A DNA stretch of 64,000 nucleotides from an uncultured Pseudoruegeria sp. (GTDB lineage: Bacteria > Pseudomonadota > Alphaproteobacteria > Rhodobacterales > Rhodobacteraceae), in assembly GCA_947498155.1 (NCBI GenBank), contig CANMJD010000001.1, positions 558,001-622,000 of the forward strand. The letters run 5' to 3'. Position 1 is the stretch's first letter. Each line of letters opens with the position of its first letter. Shown here one piece after another: positions 9,702 to 20,066 of the stretch. The translations under genes were made by a program, and so were the position numbers. The notes under the pieces were generated by a model. That model was given only the letters and a program-made list of their open reading frames with translations, was not told where the DNA came from and did no database searches.

Positions 9702-10895
9702 TTAAAACTGCCAGCGCAGACCGGCCAAAACCGCCTGACCATCGGCAAAATCCTGTGTCGCCCCGTCAAAGCTGTATTCTCGGATACCGGCATAAAGTTC
9801 CAGACTTTGATCATCAAACCGCTGCACCGCCACCAATCCGACCGAGTTGCTGCGCGCGCCTGCTTCGTAGATGTCGTTTCCGTCATAATAATCCACCGAA
9901 AACGCGGTTGATCCCACGGCAAAATAATCCGTCTCATACCCCAGTTTGACATAGCCGAAACTTGAGCTGTCCCCGTCATCTGTATGACCTGCCGCGACAG
10001 TAAGGCTCAGACCGGTCGGGGTGTGCAGCATCGACGCAGAGCCTGAAAAAACCTCGGACACATCGTCGTTCCAGCCGTAACCGATACCGGCGGAAATTTT
10101 ATAGTCATTGATGGTCTGCTCATAGCGGGCCGCCAAATCGACATAATCATTATCGTCGTTATCATTCAGCACCTCTTGTCCATAGGCCGCCGAAAACACC
10201 ACCCCGTTCATTCTGGGGCTATCATAGCGAATGCGAAACCGGCGACTGCCGTTCATCGTCGAGAAATGCGCCCCCGCATTATCGCCGGTAAACCCACCAA
10301 GATCATCGCGCACAAGCTGGCCACCGGCCATATCGGTGACCGCCCGACCGGCGATCACACCGGTGCCAGACAGATCGACACCAGTGATGCCATCGGTTGC
10401 CATGCTGCCCTGACCCACGCTTAGTCGTCCAACACCACGCTTGGCAAAGGAAACCTCCAGATGGCGGATGTCGGTGCGATCCAGTGACCAGTCTGAATCA
10501 GTGGGATCAAGCACATTCACTGCGGAGGTCGAGGACGGCGTAATCCCCAATTCAAATAGTCCACCCATTTCCCAACCGTTGCCCAGATCAGTGTTGGTCT
10601 TCAGACCGACCCGCGAACCGGAGTTGTCGTTATCAACTGGAAAGTAGGTCTTGGATTGAAATCCGTCATCATAGGTCAAAATCCCTTGGTTGATCTGACC
10701 ATAAAAGGTGAACCTTGTGGCACCGTTAACAAAAGTGAGCGGATTGTCATCCCCCGCCAGCGCCGATGTATCCTCTGTGGTCAGAATGACGGCTGTCGCA
10801 ATATCCGTGTCTTCCCCTCCGATATCTTGCGCCCAAACAGAACCCGCCGCCGTGGCCCCGAGCAGTGAAACAGCCAGTAGAGATGTGGTTTTCAT
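9702..10895 (-). CDS. Outer-membrane porin, general diffusion type
   Basis: A 397-residue protein with a signal peptide (about 1-23, GSVWAQ). It has many alternating aromatic/polar stretches expected of beta strands, and a C-terminal Trp-Gln-Phe that matches the terminal aromatic recognised by the BAM machinery. Asp/Asn-rich loops (DNDDNDYVD, GDDNPLTF) suggest periplasmic turns or surface loops. It resembles the 16-stranded alphaproteobacterial porins. RBS AGAGGA precedes the ATG. The gene stands alone between ybgC and the ruvB-linked gene. Confidence 0.9.
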   Translation of the reverse strand: MKTTSLLAVSLLGATAAGSVWAQDIGGEDTDIATAVILTTEDTSALAGDDNPLTFVNGATRFTFYGQINQGILTYDDGFQSKTYFPVDNDNSGSRVGLKTNTDLGNGWEMGGLFELGITPSSTSAVNVLDPTDSDWSLDRTDIRHLEVSFAKRGVGRLSVGQGSMATDGITGVDLSGTGVIAGRAVTDMAGGQLVRDDLGGFTGDNAGAHFSTMNGSRRFRIRYDSPRMNGVVFSAAYGQEVLNDNDDNDYVDLAARYEQTINDYKISAGIGYGWNDDVSEVFSGSASMLHTPTGLSLTVAAGHTDDGDSSSFGYVKLGYETDYFAVGSTAFSVDYYDGNDIYEAGARSNSVGLVAVQRFDDQSLELYAGIREYSFDGATQDFADGQAVLAGLRWQF

Positions 10896-11067
10896 AGGAT
10901 TCCTCTTTGTGCTGCCGGCGCAGAAGAAGAAGGGCCAGCCGGATTGGGTTGAATTAGAAATCTTCAGATCAATTCTGATATGTTTATGCGGACAGGCTAC
11001 ACAACAATCAGCAGGACAACACCCCTACCCCGTCAACAGCTGCCAGAGTGTTGCCGATTGCACAATC

Positions 11068-11709
11068 CTAGGAGGACTTTGCATCCGGTCGTGGCAGCCG
11101 CGCATAAAGCCTGAGGGCATGGGCGGCATCGGTGGCACTGGGCGGTAAGGTGCCATGATAAGCGGCCTGAATCAGCCCTGCAATCTCGGGCCGCAACACC
11201 GTTGCGCCTGTCTCTGGCAACAGGGCCAGAGGCGATTGGCTGCGAAAGGCCGTATCGGACCAGAGCAGGATAGATTGCACCATCTGCGACAGAGCCAGCA
11301 CATCAGCGGCAACCTCTGACAGGGCCGCATCCATGCGCAAAAACACAAAACAGGCTTTGATCGCGCCCGCTTCATCAAAGCGGAAAATCCGGTATTGATT
11401 GGCCTCTGCCGCCTGCAACCGTGTGACCAAACCGTTTAATTCTGGGATCAGCCGATCCAAATTGGGCGTATCGACCAGTTCCTGCCAATCGCGGATGAAG
11501 AACACCATCAGATTTGCCCCGAGTTCCGGATCGGTTTCAGCCACCGAATGTCCAGCCAGCGTCGCCACCGCCTCGATCGCGCCCTTCAGCACCTTAAGGG
11601 TCTGGTCCTCTACCCCGAACACCACCGGCGCAATAGGCCGCCCCCAGCGGGCAAACGCATAAGAGCCATCGGCGCGGGTGAACAGGGTTTCGATTTCTTC
11701 GGGGGTCAT
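11068..11709 (-). CDS. Conserved hypothetical protein downstream of ruvB
   Basis: No family recognised. The 213-residue product, with the ATG at 11709 preceded by AGGTGA, has no signal peptide or membrane segment. It is mainly amphipathic helices, and an N-terminal MTPEEIETLFTRADGSYAFARWGRPIAPVVFGVE resembles a start seen in proteins next to ruvB in related bacteria. The frame opens 20 codons further upstream, without a ribosome binding site. It begins 78 bp after the ruvB stop on the same strand and may be the last gene of ruvCAB. Function unknown. Confidence 0.75.
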   Translation of the reverse strand: MTPEEIETLFTRADGSYAFARWGRPIAPVVFGVEDQTLKVLKGAIEAVATLAGHSVAETDPELGANLMVFFIRDWQELVDTPNLDRLIPELNGLVTRLQAAEANQYRIFRFDEAGAIKACFVFLRMDAALSEVAADVLALSQMVQSILLWSDTAFRSQSPLALLPETGATVLRPEIAGLIQAAYHGTLPPSATDAAHALRLYARLPRPDAKSS

Positions 11710-11786
11710 GGGGTCACCTTTGTCGTGTTGCCTGACGCGGGACATACAAATGCAAACCGCAGGCTTCAAGCGGTGAAATCAGCGCA

Positions 11787-12815
11787 TCACTTGCCAAATA
11801 GATCGCTCTGCCCCGGTGGTTTTGGGGCATCCAGGCCTAAATGATGCCAGCCCTTATGGGCCAACATACGCCCGCGCGGGGTCCGTTGCACCAAGCCTTG
11901 CTGCAGCAAATAGGGCTCGATCACCTCTTCCAGCGCATCCCGGCTTTCCGACAATGCCGCCGCCATGGTTTCAATACCTACCGGCCCGCCGCCATAATTT
12001 TCTGCGATCAGATTAAGGTAACGCCGGTCCGCTCCATCAAGGCCCAGATGATCCACCCCGAGCCGTCGTAAGGAGCTATCCGCGATGTCTTTTGTAACGC
12101 GGCCATCGCCTTCGACGACGGCGAAATCCACCACCCGCCGCAACAAACGACCGGCAATCCGCGGTGTGCCCCGCGCCCGCCGGGCAATTTCAAGTGCACC
12201 GTCCGGTGTTGCCGGTGCGCCCATTAAACGGGCCGAGCGGGTGACGATCTCGTTCAGCTCTTCCACGGTGTAAAATTCCAGCCGCGTCGGAATACCAAAG
12301 CGGTCGCGCAGCGGCGTGGTCAAGAGCCCCATCCGCGTCGTCGCCCCCACAAGCGTAAAGGGTTGCAATTCAATGCGTACGGTGCGGGCAGCAGGCCCCT
12401 CGCCGATCACCAGATCCAGTTCGAAATCCTCCATCGCCGGATAGAGTACCTCTTCGACGGCAGGGTTCATCCGGTGGATTTCATCGATGAACAGCACGTC
12501 GCGGGCTTCCAGATTGGTCAGAATGGCCGCCAGATCGCCCGCCTTGGCCAAAACCGGCCCGCTGGTCATTCGAAAACTCACGCCCAGCTCTCGGGCCATG
12601 ATCTGTGCCAGCGTGGTTTTCCCCAAACCGGGTGGGCCATAGAACAAGGCATGATCCATCGCCTCTCCGCGCCGCTTGGCACTTTCGATAAAGACCTTCA
12701 GATTGGCGCGGGCTTCGGCTTGACCGATGAATTCATTCAGCGTCTGGGGCCGCAGGGCGCGGTCCATATCGCCGGGTTGGGCTTCGGGGCGCAAATCGGG
12801 ATCGGGGGTGCTCAT
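11787..12815 (-). CDS. ruvB: Holliday junction branch migration helicase RuvB
   Basis: AAA+ motor that drives branch migration with RuvA. Walker A GPPGLGKT is at residues 60-67, and Walker B is FIDEIHRM. Sensor and arginine-finger region [18 protein letters not shown] is present, followed by a C-terminal winged helix with [12 protein letters not shown]. Length is 342 residues, normal. It is separated from ruvA by 3 bp. Confidence 0.98.
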   Translation of the reverse strand: MSTPDPDLRPEAQPGDMDRALRPQTLNEFIGQAEARANLKVFIESAKRRGEAMDHALFYGPPGLGKTTLAQIMARELGVSFRMTSGPVLAKAGDLAAILTNLEARDVLFIDEIHRMNPAVEEVLYPAMEDFELDLVIGEGPAARTVRIELQPFTLVGATTRMGLLTTPLRDRFGIPTRLEFYTVEELNEIVTRSARLMGAPATPDGALEIARRARGTPRIAGRLLRRVVDFAVVEGDGRVTKDIADSSLRRLGVDHLGLDGADRRYLNLIAENYGGGPVGIETMAAALSESRDALEEVIEPYLLQQGLVQRTPRGRMLAHKGWHHLGLDAPKPPGQSDLFGK

Positions 12816-12818
12816 GCT

Positions 12819-13493
12819 TTATCCCTTTGGTGCCAAAAGCCGAAGCGCGGCACGGATCAGACCTTGGGTATCCGCATCCGGTGTCTGACTGGCCACTTCT
12901 GCAATGGCGGTTGCAGCCTCGGACGGGGCGTACCCCAGATTGGTCAGCGCCGAAAGCGCATCAGATTGCGCCGCCGCCGCGCCATTCGGCACAGAGGGGG
13001 CCACTGGTTTCGGGCTTTCGATCACGTCGAAATCCGCCGCCGCTTCTGCTGTTTTCAGGCTGGCATTTAATGTGCCCCCCATCGCCATCACCGCAGGCGC
13101 TTTATCTTTCAATTCGATAAGCACCCGCTGGGCGGTCTTGGGGCCGATGCCTTTGGCCGCTTTCACCGCATTGGCATCGCCCAAGGCAATCGCGCGCGAC
13201 ACGCCCTCTGCCCCCAAAGTGCCAAGGATCGCCATAGAGGCCTTGGCTCCGATGCCCTGCACCCCCATCAATAAACGGTGCCATTCTTTTTCCAGCAAAG
13301 AGGTAAAGCCGAAAAGCTGGAGCAAATCCTCGCGCACCAAAAGATCGGTATAAAGCGCAACCGGCGCACCCACGGCAGGCAGGCTGGCCATGGTCCGGTC
13401 CGAAATATAAACGATATAGCCAAGACCACCGACATCAACCATCACATGGTCGCTGCCCTTATAGTCGATCCGCCCCGCGATTTTCCCGATCAT
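12819..13493 (-). CDS. ruvA: Holliday junction binding protein RuvA
   Basis: Tetrameric DNA-binding subunit of the RuvAB complex. The 224-residue product begins [10 protein letters not shown] with the OB fold. Helix-hairpin-helix motifs follow ([38 protein letters not shown]), then an Ala-rich linker and a C-terminal RuvB-contacting domain ([19 protein letters not shown]). Start and ruvC stop overlap by 4 bp. Confidence 0.98.
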   Translation of the reverse strand: MIGKIAGRIDYKGSDHVMVDVGGLGYIVYISDRTMASLPAVGAPVALYTDLLVREDLLQLFGFTSLLEKEWHRLLMGVQGIGAKASMAILGTLGAEGVSRAIALGDANAVKAAKGIGPKTAQRVLIELKDKAPAVMAMGGTLNASLKTAEAAADFDVIESPKPVAPSVPNGAAAAQSDALSALTNLGYAPSEAATAIAEVASQTPDADTQGLIRAALRLLAPKG

Positions 13494-13993
13494 ACGCCTG
13501 CCTTTCGCAACGCTTTTTGCCGACTACCCGTTTGTGCATGAAAAGCATGACAGATCGCAATGGCCAAGGCATCCGCCGCATCCGGCCCGTTGATCAAGGC
13601 GCCGGGCAATTGCAGTTTTACCATATGCAAAACCTGTTCTTTGGCGGCATGGCCTACGCCAACCACGGTTTTCTTAACCGCATTGGGGGCATATTCGCCA
13701 ACAGAGAGACCGGCCTGCGCAGGCACCAAAAGAGCAACGCCGCGCGCCTGACCCAGCTTTAGTGTACCCACCGCATCCTTATTCACGAAAGTCTGCTCTA
13801 CAGCCGCCGTATCGGGCAAGAAACGCCCGATCACATCGGTCAATTCGGTATGCAGCTGCAACAGGCGCTGCGCCAACTCGCCGGGTTTTGACTGAATCAC
13901 CCCATTTGCCACATGGCTGAGTCGCGGGCCATCAACATCGATCACCCCCCAGCCAAGGTTTCGAAGCCCCGGATCAATCCCTAAAACGCGCAT
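13490..13993 (-). CDS. ruvC: Holliday junction resolvase RuvC
   Basis: Endonuclease that resolves Holliday junctions, RNase H fold. The catalytic Asp7 is in LGIDPG, and the VEQTFVNKD segment supplies the acidic residue of the second strand. The final acidic pair is in [14 protein letters not shown]. Length is 167 residues. First gene of ruvCAB; upstream DNA to 14316 is non-coding and divergent with the DUF1127 gene. Confidence 0.98.
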   Translation of the reverse strand: MRVLGIDPGLRNLGWGVIDVDGPRLSHVANGVIQSKPGELAQRLLQLHTELTDVIGRFLPDTAAVEQTFVNKDAVGTLKLGQARGVALLVPAQAGLSVGEYAPNAVKKTVVGVGHAAKEQVLHMVKLQLPGALINGPDAADALAIAICHAFHAQTGSRQKALRKAGV

Positions 13994-14316
13994 TTTTCAC
14001 TGCTCTTTTTATGTTTTTTCAGAAGTAGCACGAAAGGCGAACATTTGCCAAGCATTCCGCTTTACGCCTTTTTTTGAAACCAGCGTTGACGAATGATCAA
14101 AAAGCGACAGATTGCCCAGATTTCAGGGTCAAAAACGACACGATCAAATCCGACTTTATTGCTTTTTTATAAAGCGTTGCGCGGGCTTTAGAGCCATGCG
14201 CATTTTACATGACAGGCATGCATTTTCATCCCTTGCTGCCGGTTTCAACCAGCCCTAATTGCGTTTCAACAGCGCATAAAAATGCATCAACATTCATCAA
14301 AGAAGAGGACGACCCA
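13994..14316. other. Intergenic region between ruvC and the DUF1127 gene
   Basis: No coding sequence or structured RNA recognised over 323 bp. It is AT-rich compared with its surroundings, with many A and T runs. It should hold divergent promoters for ruvCAB and for the DUF1127 gene; one candidate is listed separately at 14232-14260. Confidence 0.6.
14232..14260 (+). promoter_or_regulatory. Possible RpoH-type promoter of the DUF1127 gene
   Basis: CTTG (14232-14235), 17 bases, then CCCTAATT (14253-14260), resembling the alphaproteobacterial heat-shock sigma pattern CTTG-N16-18-CCTATAT-like. It lies 57 bp before the DUF1127 start. In Rhodobacter sphaeroides a DUF1127 gene is under RpoH control, which makes the match plausible but not proven. 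Confidence 0.4.
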
Positions 14317-14505
14317 ATGGCTGTATTCGAAACCACCCGCCCCATGATCGGCACCGCTATTGGCGCTCGTATCGGCGCATATTTTGCTGCAATCATCGAC
14401 TGGAACAACCAGCGTGTCACCCGCAACGCATTGAACAAACTCTCTGCCCGCGAGCTGAATGACATCGGTCTGAACCTCGGCGAAGTAGACCGCATCAACG
14501 CCTGA
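14317..14505 (+). CDS. DUF1127 family small protein
   Basis: A 62-residue basic protein with the C-terminal DUF1127 signature NALNKLSARELNDIGLNLGEVDRI. The ATG at 14317 is preceded by AGAGGA; an in-frame start 108 bp upstream has no such site. Members of this family are stress-induced, and some bind RNA or affect RNA turnover and phosphate or carbon metabolism. The N-terminal half (about residues 8-30) is a mildly hydrophobic helix rich in Ala, Gly and Ile. A strong terminator follows after about 25 bp, so the gene is probably monocistronic. Confidence 0.88.
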   Translation: MAVFETTRPMIGTAIGARIGAYFAAIIDWNNQRVTRNALNKLSARELNDIGLNLGEVDRINA

Positions 14506-14529
14506 TCTCTTTGAGAGATTCTATAAAAA

Positions 14530-14570
14530 AAGGGGCCGTATCAGTCATTCTGATACGGCCCCTTATTTTA
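14530..14570 (+). terminator. Rho-independent terminator after the DUF1127 gene
   Basis: A perfect 15-bp inverted repeat, AAGGGGCCGTATCAG (14530-14544) and its complement (14550-14564), with a 5-base loop, is followed by ATTTTA. A's before the stem give some termination ability for the gene converging from the other strand. Confidence 0.93.
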
Positions 14571-14598
14571 ACCAAACACGCGTTACAAAAATCTAAAT

Positions 14599-14955
14599 CT
14601 ATTTAGGCAGCACCTTGTTGACCTGCTCGGCCACCCAAAGGGTTGCCGGATCTGCAGTCATCATAAAGGCACCGACCTGTTCGACCCCTGTACCTGCTTG
14701 AAGTTTGGCCAGACGGTTGTTGTAGGTTGCGCCGCCGAGTTGCGCATACAAAAACCCTTTGAAAAGAAGCACGCCCATTACCAAAAGGAACAAGCCCCGG
14801 ACCGGAAAGCGTGATTCACGGCGCTGACGACGCGGGGTGGCCACGATTAATCCATCATGATTCACCGAATGCACGTAACCGCGCGACAGCTTATTATGGC
14901 GCCGGGTCACCCGACGCAAACGTTTGTCAAAGCTCTGCAGATTGGCATCCGCCAT
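14599..14955 (-). CDS. Conserved hypothetical single-pass membrane protein
   Basis: Not recognised beyond conservation in related bacteria. From the ATG at 14955, with GGAGG six bases before it, the product has 118 residues. A strongly basic N-terminal part (KRLRRVTRRHNKLSRGY, PRRQRRESR) is followed by one membrane helix at about 58-76 (GLFLLVMGVLLFKGFLY). A C-terminal domain is expected in the periplasm by the positive-inside rule. The neighbour prmA reads in the same direction 103 bp upstream. Confidence 0.72.
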   Translation of the reverse strand: MADANLQSFDKRLRRVTRRHNKLSRGYVHSVNHDGLIVATPRRQRRESRFPVRGLFLLVMGVLLFKGFLYAQLGGATYNNRLAKLQAGTGVEQVGAFMMTADPATLWVAEQVNKVLPK

Positions 14956-15057
14956 AGCAGCCTCCAATAGGTCGGCCCCCACCGATAGGTCTATTCTGTC
15001 CGCAATTATGGCAAAAACAAGGCAACTATGGCGAAATTTAGGAAAATTACGCCCTAA

Positions 15058-15930
15058 TTATGGTTTTCGCTGCATGGTGAGCGTCGACCAGTCAACAATC
15101 TCTTCGTGATGAATAAGATTGAACCCGTTCTGTGTATAAACCGCCAAAACGTCCTCTGCCTGTTCGTTTAACAGTCCCGACAGAATCACATAACCGCCTG
15201 TCTGCACATGTCGCGCCATATCCGGAGCCAGACCGATCAGTGGTCCTTTAAGGATATTCGCAAAAACAAGATCAAAGGGCGCCGCAGCCAAAAGCGTTTC
15301 GGCATCAAAACCGGCGGCTTCCACGCACTTCACCCGTCCGGTCAGATTATTTGAGGCCACATTGGCCTGTGCAACCTCAACCGCGACCATGTCGATATCG
15401 CTGGCCAGCACGGGGTTTGGCCAGATTTTCGCCGCCGCCATCCCCAACACAGCCGTGCCGCAGCCGATATCGGCGACGTTTTCGCCCGCGAATCCGGTGT
15501 TCGCCAAACGGTCAAGCGCCCGCAGACACCCCAATGTCGTTCCATGGTGCCCCGTACCAAAGGCCATCGCCGCTTCGATCAACAATCCGATGGACTCTTT
15601 TGGCAGGTTCTCGGCATCGTGAGAGCCATAGACAAAAAAGCGCCCCGCCTCGACCGGCGCCAATTCACGGCGCACTTTGGCCACCCAATCGGTTTCGGGC
15701 AATTCTGAAACCACAAAGGGTTTTGCCTCAAAGGCAAGGGTCAGCAATTCCAACCCGGCCTGATCCGGAGCGTCTTCGAAATAGCCACCCACTTCCCAAA
15801 GACCGGACCCATCCTCTACCTCAAAGACACCTACGCCGGTGGGTTCGGGGATAAGCCGTTCCATTGCCTCCCCCAATTGGGTGGCGGCATCTTTGCCTGT
15901 CAGGGTCGTCAAAGCTGTGAATGTGGGCAT
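15058..15930 (-). CDS. prmA: Ribosomal protein L11 methyltransferase
   Basis: SAM-dependent methyltransferase that methylates L11. From MPTFTALTTL at 15930 the product has 290 residues. The SAM-binding motif VADIGCGTAVLGMAA and post-I segment PFDLVFANILKGPL are both characteristic of PrmA. A MAFGTGHHGTTLGCL segment precedes motif I. In-frame starts at 15945 and 15987 are possible but have no clear ribosome binding site, and they add residues not typical of the family. Confidence 0.94.
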   Translation of the reverse strand: MPTFTALTTLTGKDAATQLGEAMERLIPEPTGVGVFEVEDGSGLWEVGGYFEDAPDQAGLELLTLAFEAKPFVVSELPETDWVAKVRRELAPVEAGRFFVYGSHDAENLPKESIGLLIEAAMAFGTGHHGTTLGCLRALDRLANTGFAGENVADIGCGTAVLGMAAAKIWPNPVLASDIDMVAVEVAQANVASNNLTGRVKCVEAAGFDAETLLAAAPFDLVFANILKGPLIGLAPDMARHVQTGGYVILSGLLNEQAEDVLAVYTQNGFNLIHHEEIVDWSTLTMQRKP

Positions 15931-16000
15931 GGTACACTCTTTCATTTCCGGATGGTCGCGCTTAGCCGCCCATCCGGTTTTCGTCAAGCGCGCTTGCCCG

Positions 16001-16657
16001 TCAGGCCAGCGTGCCAGTGCCGATCGGGCAGCTCACGCCGGTGCCGCCAATCCCGCAATATCCGGCCGGATTTTTCGCCAGATATTGCTGATGATAGTCT
16101 TCGGCATAATAAAAGGCGGGCGCCTCCAGAATTTCCGTGGTCACATCAGAAAACCCGGAGTCCACCAGCTTGCCCTCATAGACATGGCGGCTGCTTCGGG
16201 CTGTTTCATGCTGCGCGGGCGTGTAGGTATAGATGCCAGAGCGATACTGTGTGCCAATATCATTCCCCTGCCGCATCCCTTGGGTGGGATCATGCCCTTC
16301 CCAGAACACTTTCAGCAAAGCCTCATAGCTGATGACCGAGGAGTCAAAGATCACGCGCACGACCTCATTGTGGCCGGTCTTGCCGGTGCAGACTTCTTCA
16401 TATGTTGCATTCGGCGTGTAGCCGCCAGCATAGCCCACCATCGTCAGCCATACACCGTCCAGCTGCCAGAAAATCCGCTCCACCCCCCAAAAGCAGCCCA
16501 TGCCAAACATCGCCTCGGCAAACCCTTCGGGAATCTCCGCGTGCAAATCACGGCCCGAGACAAAATGAGTCTGCGCCGTGTCAATCGCCTCTGTCCGCCC
16601 CGATAAGGCAGCGGTTTCAGAAACCATATTCTGTTTGTCTTTTTTTGCGAAAAACAT
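16001..16657 (-). CDS. msrA: Peptide methionine (S)-S-oxide reductase
   Basis: Reduces S-methionine sulfoxide in proteins. With the ATG at 16657, preceded by AGGGA, the product has 218 residues. The catalytic Cys55 is in [11 protein letters not shown], and the family motifs GYAGG, YEEVCTG.TGHNEVV, and [22 protein letters not shown] are present. The N-terminal 45 residues form a longer lead-in than in the shortest MsrA proteins and resemble the extended type. No signal peptide, so cytoplasmic. It lies 71 bp upstream of prmA on the same strand. Confidence 0.96.
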   Translation of the reverse strand: MFFAKKDKQNMVSETAALSGRTEAIDTAQTHFVSGRDLHAEIPEGFAEAMFGMGCFWGVERIFWQLDGVWLTMVGYAGGYTPNATYEEVCTGKTGHNEVVRVIFDSSVISYEALLKVFWEGHDPTQGMRQGNDIGTQYRSGIYTYTPAQHETARSSRHVYEGKLVDSGFSDVTTEILEAPAFYYAEDYHQQYLAKNPAGYCGIGGTGVSCPIGTGTLA

Positions 16658-16714
16658 TGCTATCCCTTTTTGGTGAACTCTTGCGGGTAACATAGGGGGT
16701 CGCGTGCATTTTGC

Positions 16715-17944
16715 CTATGGCAATGCCGGAACAGTGACCTTGCAGAACCGCGTTTCATACCCCGGTGCCGGATTGCGCGGGATCAACAGTGCCAAAAGAA
16801 GCGATCCGGTTGAAACACCGGCAGCAAAAACAAAGACCAGAGCCGGTGACACCAGCCACAGCAACCCCAATAGGACCGGCAGAAAGACCGCGGCGATATG
16901 ATTAATTGTAAAGGCAACCGCCGCCGTCGGCGCAATATCCTTCGGGTCGGCAATTTTCTGGAAATAGGTTTTCAGTGCAAGCGCCAAGGCGAACAAAAGA
17001 TGGTCAATCACATAGAGCGACGCCGCCAGCACCACGCCCCAACCGAAGAAATAGATCCCGCCATAGGCCAGAAACACAATGGTCAGCCCAGCGTATTCGA
17101 AGATAAGCGCCCGCCTTTCGCCAAATTTACCGACGGCTTTGCCCACAAGCGGCGCGCAGATCATATTGGCCACAAGGTTGATCAGAAACAGGCTGGTCAC
17201 CTCATGCACTTCGAAACCGAATTTTTCGACCATCATGAAACCGGCAAAAACGATAAATATCTGTCGTCGCGCCCCGGCGAAAAATTGCAAGAGGTAATAC
17301 AACCAGTACCGACGGCGCAGCACCAGCTCGCGGCGTTGCGGATTGGGCGTTTCAAATTGCGCAAACGCCACCATGCAATAGAGCGCGATCAGCGCCGTCA
17401 AAGCGCCTGTCACCATGAAAACCAGATTATAGGTCAGGTTCAAAGGCGCCCAGAAAAACACAATCACAAGATAGACAATCAGGGTACTGGCGGAACCAAC
17501 CGCCGACAGCCAGCCCAACGTTTGGGGCGCTTTGGCCTTATCGATCCATTGAAGTTGAAGCGATTGGTTCACCGTCTCGTAATAATGAAACCCGATCGAG
17601 CTTAACATCGTGATGGTAAGTATGCCGTAGAGCGAGGGGAACCAAGCCGTCACTGCTGTTGCGACCCCCAGAAGAACAAGCGACACCAACCCCAGAACCT
17701 GTTCCCGAATGACAAGCAGCAACGCAATTACCCCAATCGCGAAGAACCCGGGGATCTCACGAACCGAATGCAGCAGTCCAATATCTGCCCCGTCAAACCC
17801 GGCCGCTTCGATCACAAAATTATTAAGCAAGGCCAACCAAGTTGAAAATGCTATGGGCATTGCCACTGCCATCAGGATCAACAGGGCAATAGGTTGACGC
17901 CAAAAGGGCAGTTGGCGGGAATCTGCGAGCATGACAGTTTTCAT
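16715..17944 (-). CDS. MFS transporter
   Basis: A 409-residue integral membrane protein with about 12 predicted helices and an internal loop near residues 205-225 rich in Arg and Tyr (NPQRRELVLRRRYWLYY), the usual central cytoplasmic loop of MFS carriers. FGERRALIFEYAG and KAVGKFGERR resemble the loop between helices 8 and 9. Substrate cannot be inferred. It stands between msrA and the membrane histidine kinase, 57 bp from msrA on the same strand. An assignment to MFS rests on topology and loop placement. Confidence 0.82.
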   Translation of the reverse strand: MKTVMLADSRQLPFWRQPIALLILMAVAMPIAFSTWLALLNNFVIEAAGFDGADIGLLHSVREIPGFFAIGVIALLLVIREQVLGLVSLVLLGVATAVTAWFPSLYGILTITMLSSIGFHYYETVNQSLQLQWIDKAKAPQTLGWLSAVGSASTLIVYLVIVFFWAPLNLTYNLVFMVTGALTALIALYCMVAFAQFETPNPQRRELVLRRRYWLYYLLQFFAGARRQIFIVFAGFMMVEKFGFEVHEVTSLFLINLVANMICAPLVGKAVGKFGERRALIFEYAGLTIVFLAYGGIYFFGWGVVLAASLYVIDHLLFALALALKTYFQKIADPKDIAPTAAVAFTINHIAAVFLPVLLGLLWLVSPALVFVFAAGVSTGSLLLALLIPRNPAPGYETRFCKVTVPALP

Positions 17945-18113
17945 CGCCCTGACCTACGCCTCTTTTAGCGCGTAGAAAAGGGGTTTCGCGTGCCGCGTTT
18001 TTTCGATGATTGCAATATCGCTTGCTCTACAAGGATTGTATGCGCCTTTGGTCGGTGGTTGTGTAACTACATATAAATTGAGGGAAACAAGAGCGCCGAT
18101 TAGCCTGTGGTTT

Positions 18114-19997
18114 TTATCCGGCGATCGGCAATGCTTTATCCACATAGGTGCCCAAAGTTTGCAGTAGAACCTGTTTGCGCAATGGTTTTGTTAAAAAACC
18201 ATCCATGCCAGCAGTGATACATCTGCGACGATCTTGTTCAAACGCATTAGCAGTAAGCGCTACAATCGGGACAGGTCTTTGGTTGGTTTGCTGTTCTTTG
18301 CTGCGGATTTGCCGCGTCGCCCCAACCCCGTCCAAGCGTGGCATCGACATATCCATCAAGATTAAATCTGGTCGCACAGCCTCAAAGGCCTCAACGGCGG
18401 CAAGACCGTCCTCGGCAAAAGTAATCCGTACCCCGCTGCCCTTCAGCAGTCTCTCAACCACCATCCGGTTGGCTTTGTTATCTTCCGCAATCAAGATATG
18501 TGCCCCGTCTAAATCGACCATCGGGCCGACCTCGGTTGCCTTTGACATGACAGTTTTCGCCTTTTCCACTTCGGGAAGGGTCACAACCAAGGTGAAATCA
18601 CTACCCTGACCCAGAACAGAAGTGGCGCGTAAATCGCCGCCTATGTGGCGCGCCAATCGTCGTGAGATCGCCAGCCCCAATCCGGTGCCGCCATGGGCAC
18701 GGGTGCTTTTACCATCAACCTGTTCAAATGGTTCAAACACACGTTCCAGATCAGGAGCTGATATTCCGCTACCGGAATCCGAGACTGTTATATCGAAAGC
18801 ACCGGCTTTCTCTGTTGAATGCACGGTCAAAGAGACTGATCCCGATTCCGTAAATTTCACCGCATTGCCCAGCATGTTCAAAACAATCTGACGCAATTTT
18901 CCGGCATCCCCGACCAGCGCTTTTTGATCGGCGGCGGCCATATTGACGGTAAACTTCAATTTCTTCTCTATCGCCAACGGCTCGATGATGGCCGCGCAAT
19001 CCTCCAGCAATTCATCCAGCCTGAAGGGCGCGGCAACAATTTCGGTTTTGCCTGCCTCAATCCGCGAAAAATCAAGGATATCATTAATGATCGACAGCAA
19101 AGCCTGCCCTGAACGATCAATGGTGCGCACCATGTTGGATTGATCCTGGTTCAGCTCTGTCTCTCTCAGGATATCGGCCATGCCGAGGATTCCATTCAAC
19201 GGCGTACGGATCTCATGGCTCATAACCGCGAGAAATTCCGACTTGGCCACATTTGCGGCCTCTGCCTTTTTCTGCAAACTTCTGGCAGCCGCTGCTTTGC
19301 GCATGACGGCTTCTTGGGATTCCTTCAACTTTTGAAGCGTCGCCACCTGTTCGGCATTCGCCGCCAGCAGACGGCGTTCCGCCACATGTCTGGTCTCGTT
19401 TTGAAAACGCAGGCGCAGGAACAACCCCCCCAGCATGGTGAACAAAAGGCCCCCGGTGCAGAGATAGATCATATAGGTCCGGAAATCGGCCTGTGGGCGC
19501 AGCATACTATCCGCGACAGCAACCACCACCGTTAACAGCATAACCCCCATTTTGGCCCGAATAGAGGGCGGATGCAGCCCTGCAACAAGCTGTGCATTGA
19601 TGACGCCTGCCGCCAAAAAGGCGATGCTTAACGGCCAAAGTTCACGCCCGCCATACCGCCAGAGGATAAAAATGGCCCCACTCACGCCCAAGGCCCAGAT
19701 CGCAGAGCCAAGGGTCAATAACCGGCTGGCGCGTACTGTGTTCCGTAAAATTAACCCCGAGCGCTGAACATAGAAAACCAACGCAATTTCAACGGCTTCC
19801 GCCACCACCATCGAAAGAGCCGCCCAAAGACCAAGGATCGGAGACAGGAAGAACGTCACCATCAAAGCGCCCGCCACCTGAAATGCAACGCGAATTTTAA
19901 ACGTCGCGAAACGACCAATACAGTAACGGTGTAACCGCCCCTCTACCGTGTATTTGGATCTCTTTTCCGGTGACTTATTTTGTGTCTTGGATTCCAT
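18114..19997 (-). CDS. Membrane-bound hybrid histidine kinase
   Basis: A 627-residue sensor with six or so hydrophobic segments in residues 35-195 and no large periplasmic domain. A coiled-coil linker (about 200-252) follows, then a HisKA domain with phospho-His261 in [10 protein letters not shown]. The HATPase has N-box [16 protein letters not shown] and G-boxes DSGSGI and [11 protein letters not shown]-terminal receiver has IAEDNKANR and phospho-Asp549 (LILMDMSMP). No HPt domain is present, so the phosphate must pass to a separate HPt protein. The signal sensed is unknown; the layout suggests detection within the membrane. No dedicated response regulator is adjacent. Confidence 0.93.
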   Translation of the reverse strand: MESKTQNKSPEKRSKYTVEGRLHRYCIGRFATFKIRVAFQVAGALMVTFFLSPILGLWAALSMVVAEAVEIALVFYVQRSGLILRNTVRASRLLTLGSAIWALGVSGAIFILWRYGGRELWPLSIAFLAAGVINAQLVAGLHPPSIRAKMGVMLLTVVVAVADSMLRPQADFRTYMIYLCTGGLLFTMLGGLFLRLRFQNETRHVAERRLLAANAEQVATLQKLKESQEAVMRKAAAARSLQKKAEAANVAKSEFLAVMSHEIRTPLNGILGMADILRETELNQDQSNMVRTIDRSGQALLSIINDILDFSRIEAGKTEIVAAPFRLDELLEDCAAIIEPLAIEKKLKFTVNMAAADQKALVGDAGKLRQIVLNMLGNAVKFTESGSVSLTVHSTEKAGAFDITVSDSGSGISAPDLERVFEPFEQVDGKSTRAHGGTGLGLAISRRLARHIGGDLRATSVLGQGSDFTLVVTLPEVEKAKTVMSKATEVGPMVDLDGAHILIAEDNKANRMVVERLLKGSGVRITFAEDGLAAVEAFEAVRPDLILMDMSMPRLDGVGATRQIRSKEQQTNQRPVPIVALTANAFEQDRRRCITAGMDGFLTKPLRKQVLLQTLGTYVDKALPIAG

Positions 19998-20066
19998 TGC
20001 GCCCCAGCAGTTATTTCACCTGCCCTAGCACGCAAAGCCTTTCCAGAGGGTTAAACCCGACACACT

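Noticed and set aside
14506-14598. CcsR-like small RNAs behind the DUF1127 gene
   Set aside because: In Rhodobacter such RNAs follow a DUF1127 gene and contain CCTCCTCCC loops. Only a terminator is present here.
16715-17944. MFS gene as part of the msrA repair unit
   Set aside because: Spacing alone suggests possible cotranscription, but no functional link is visible.
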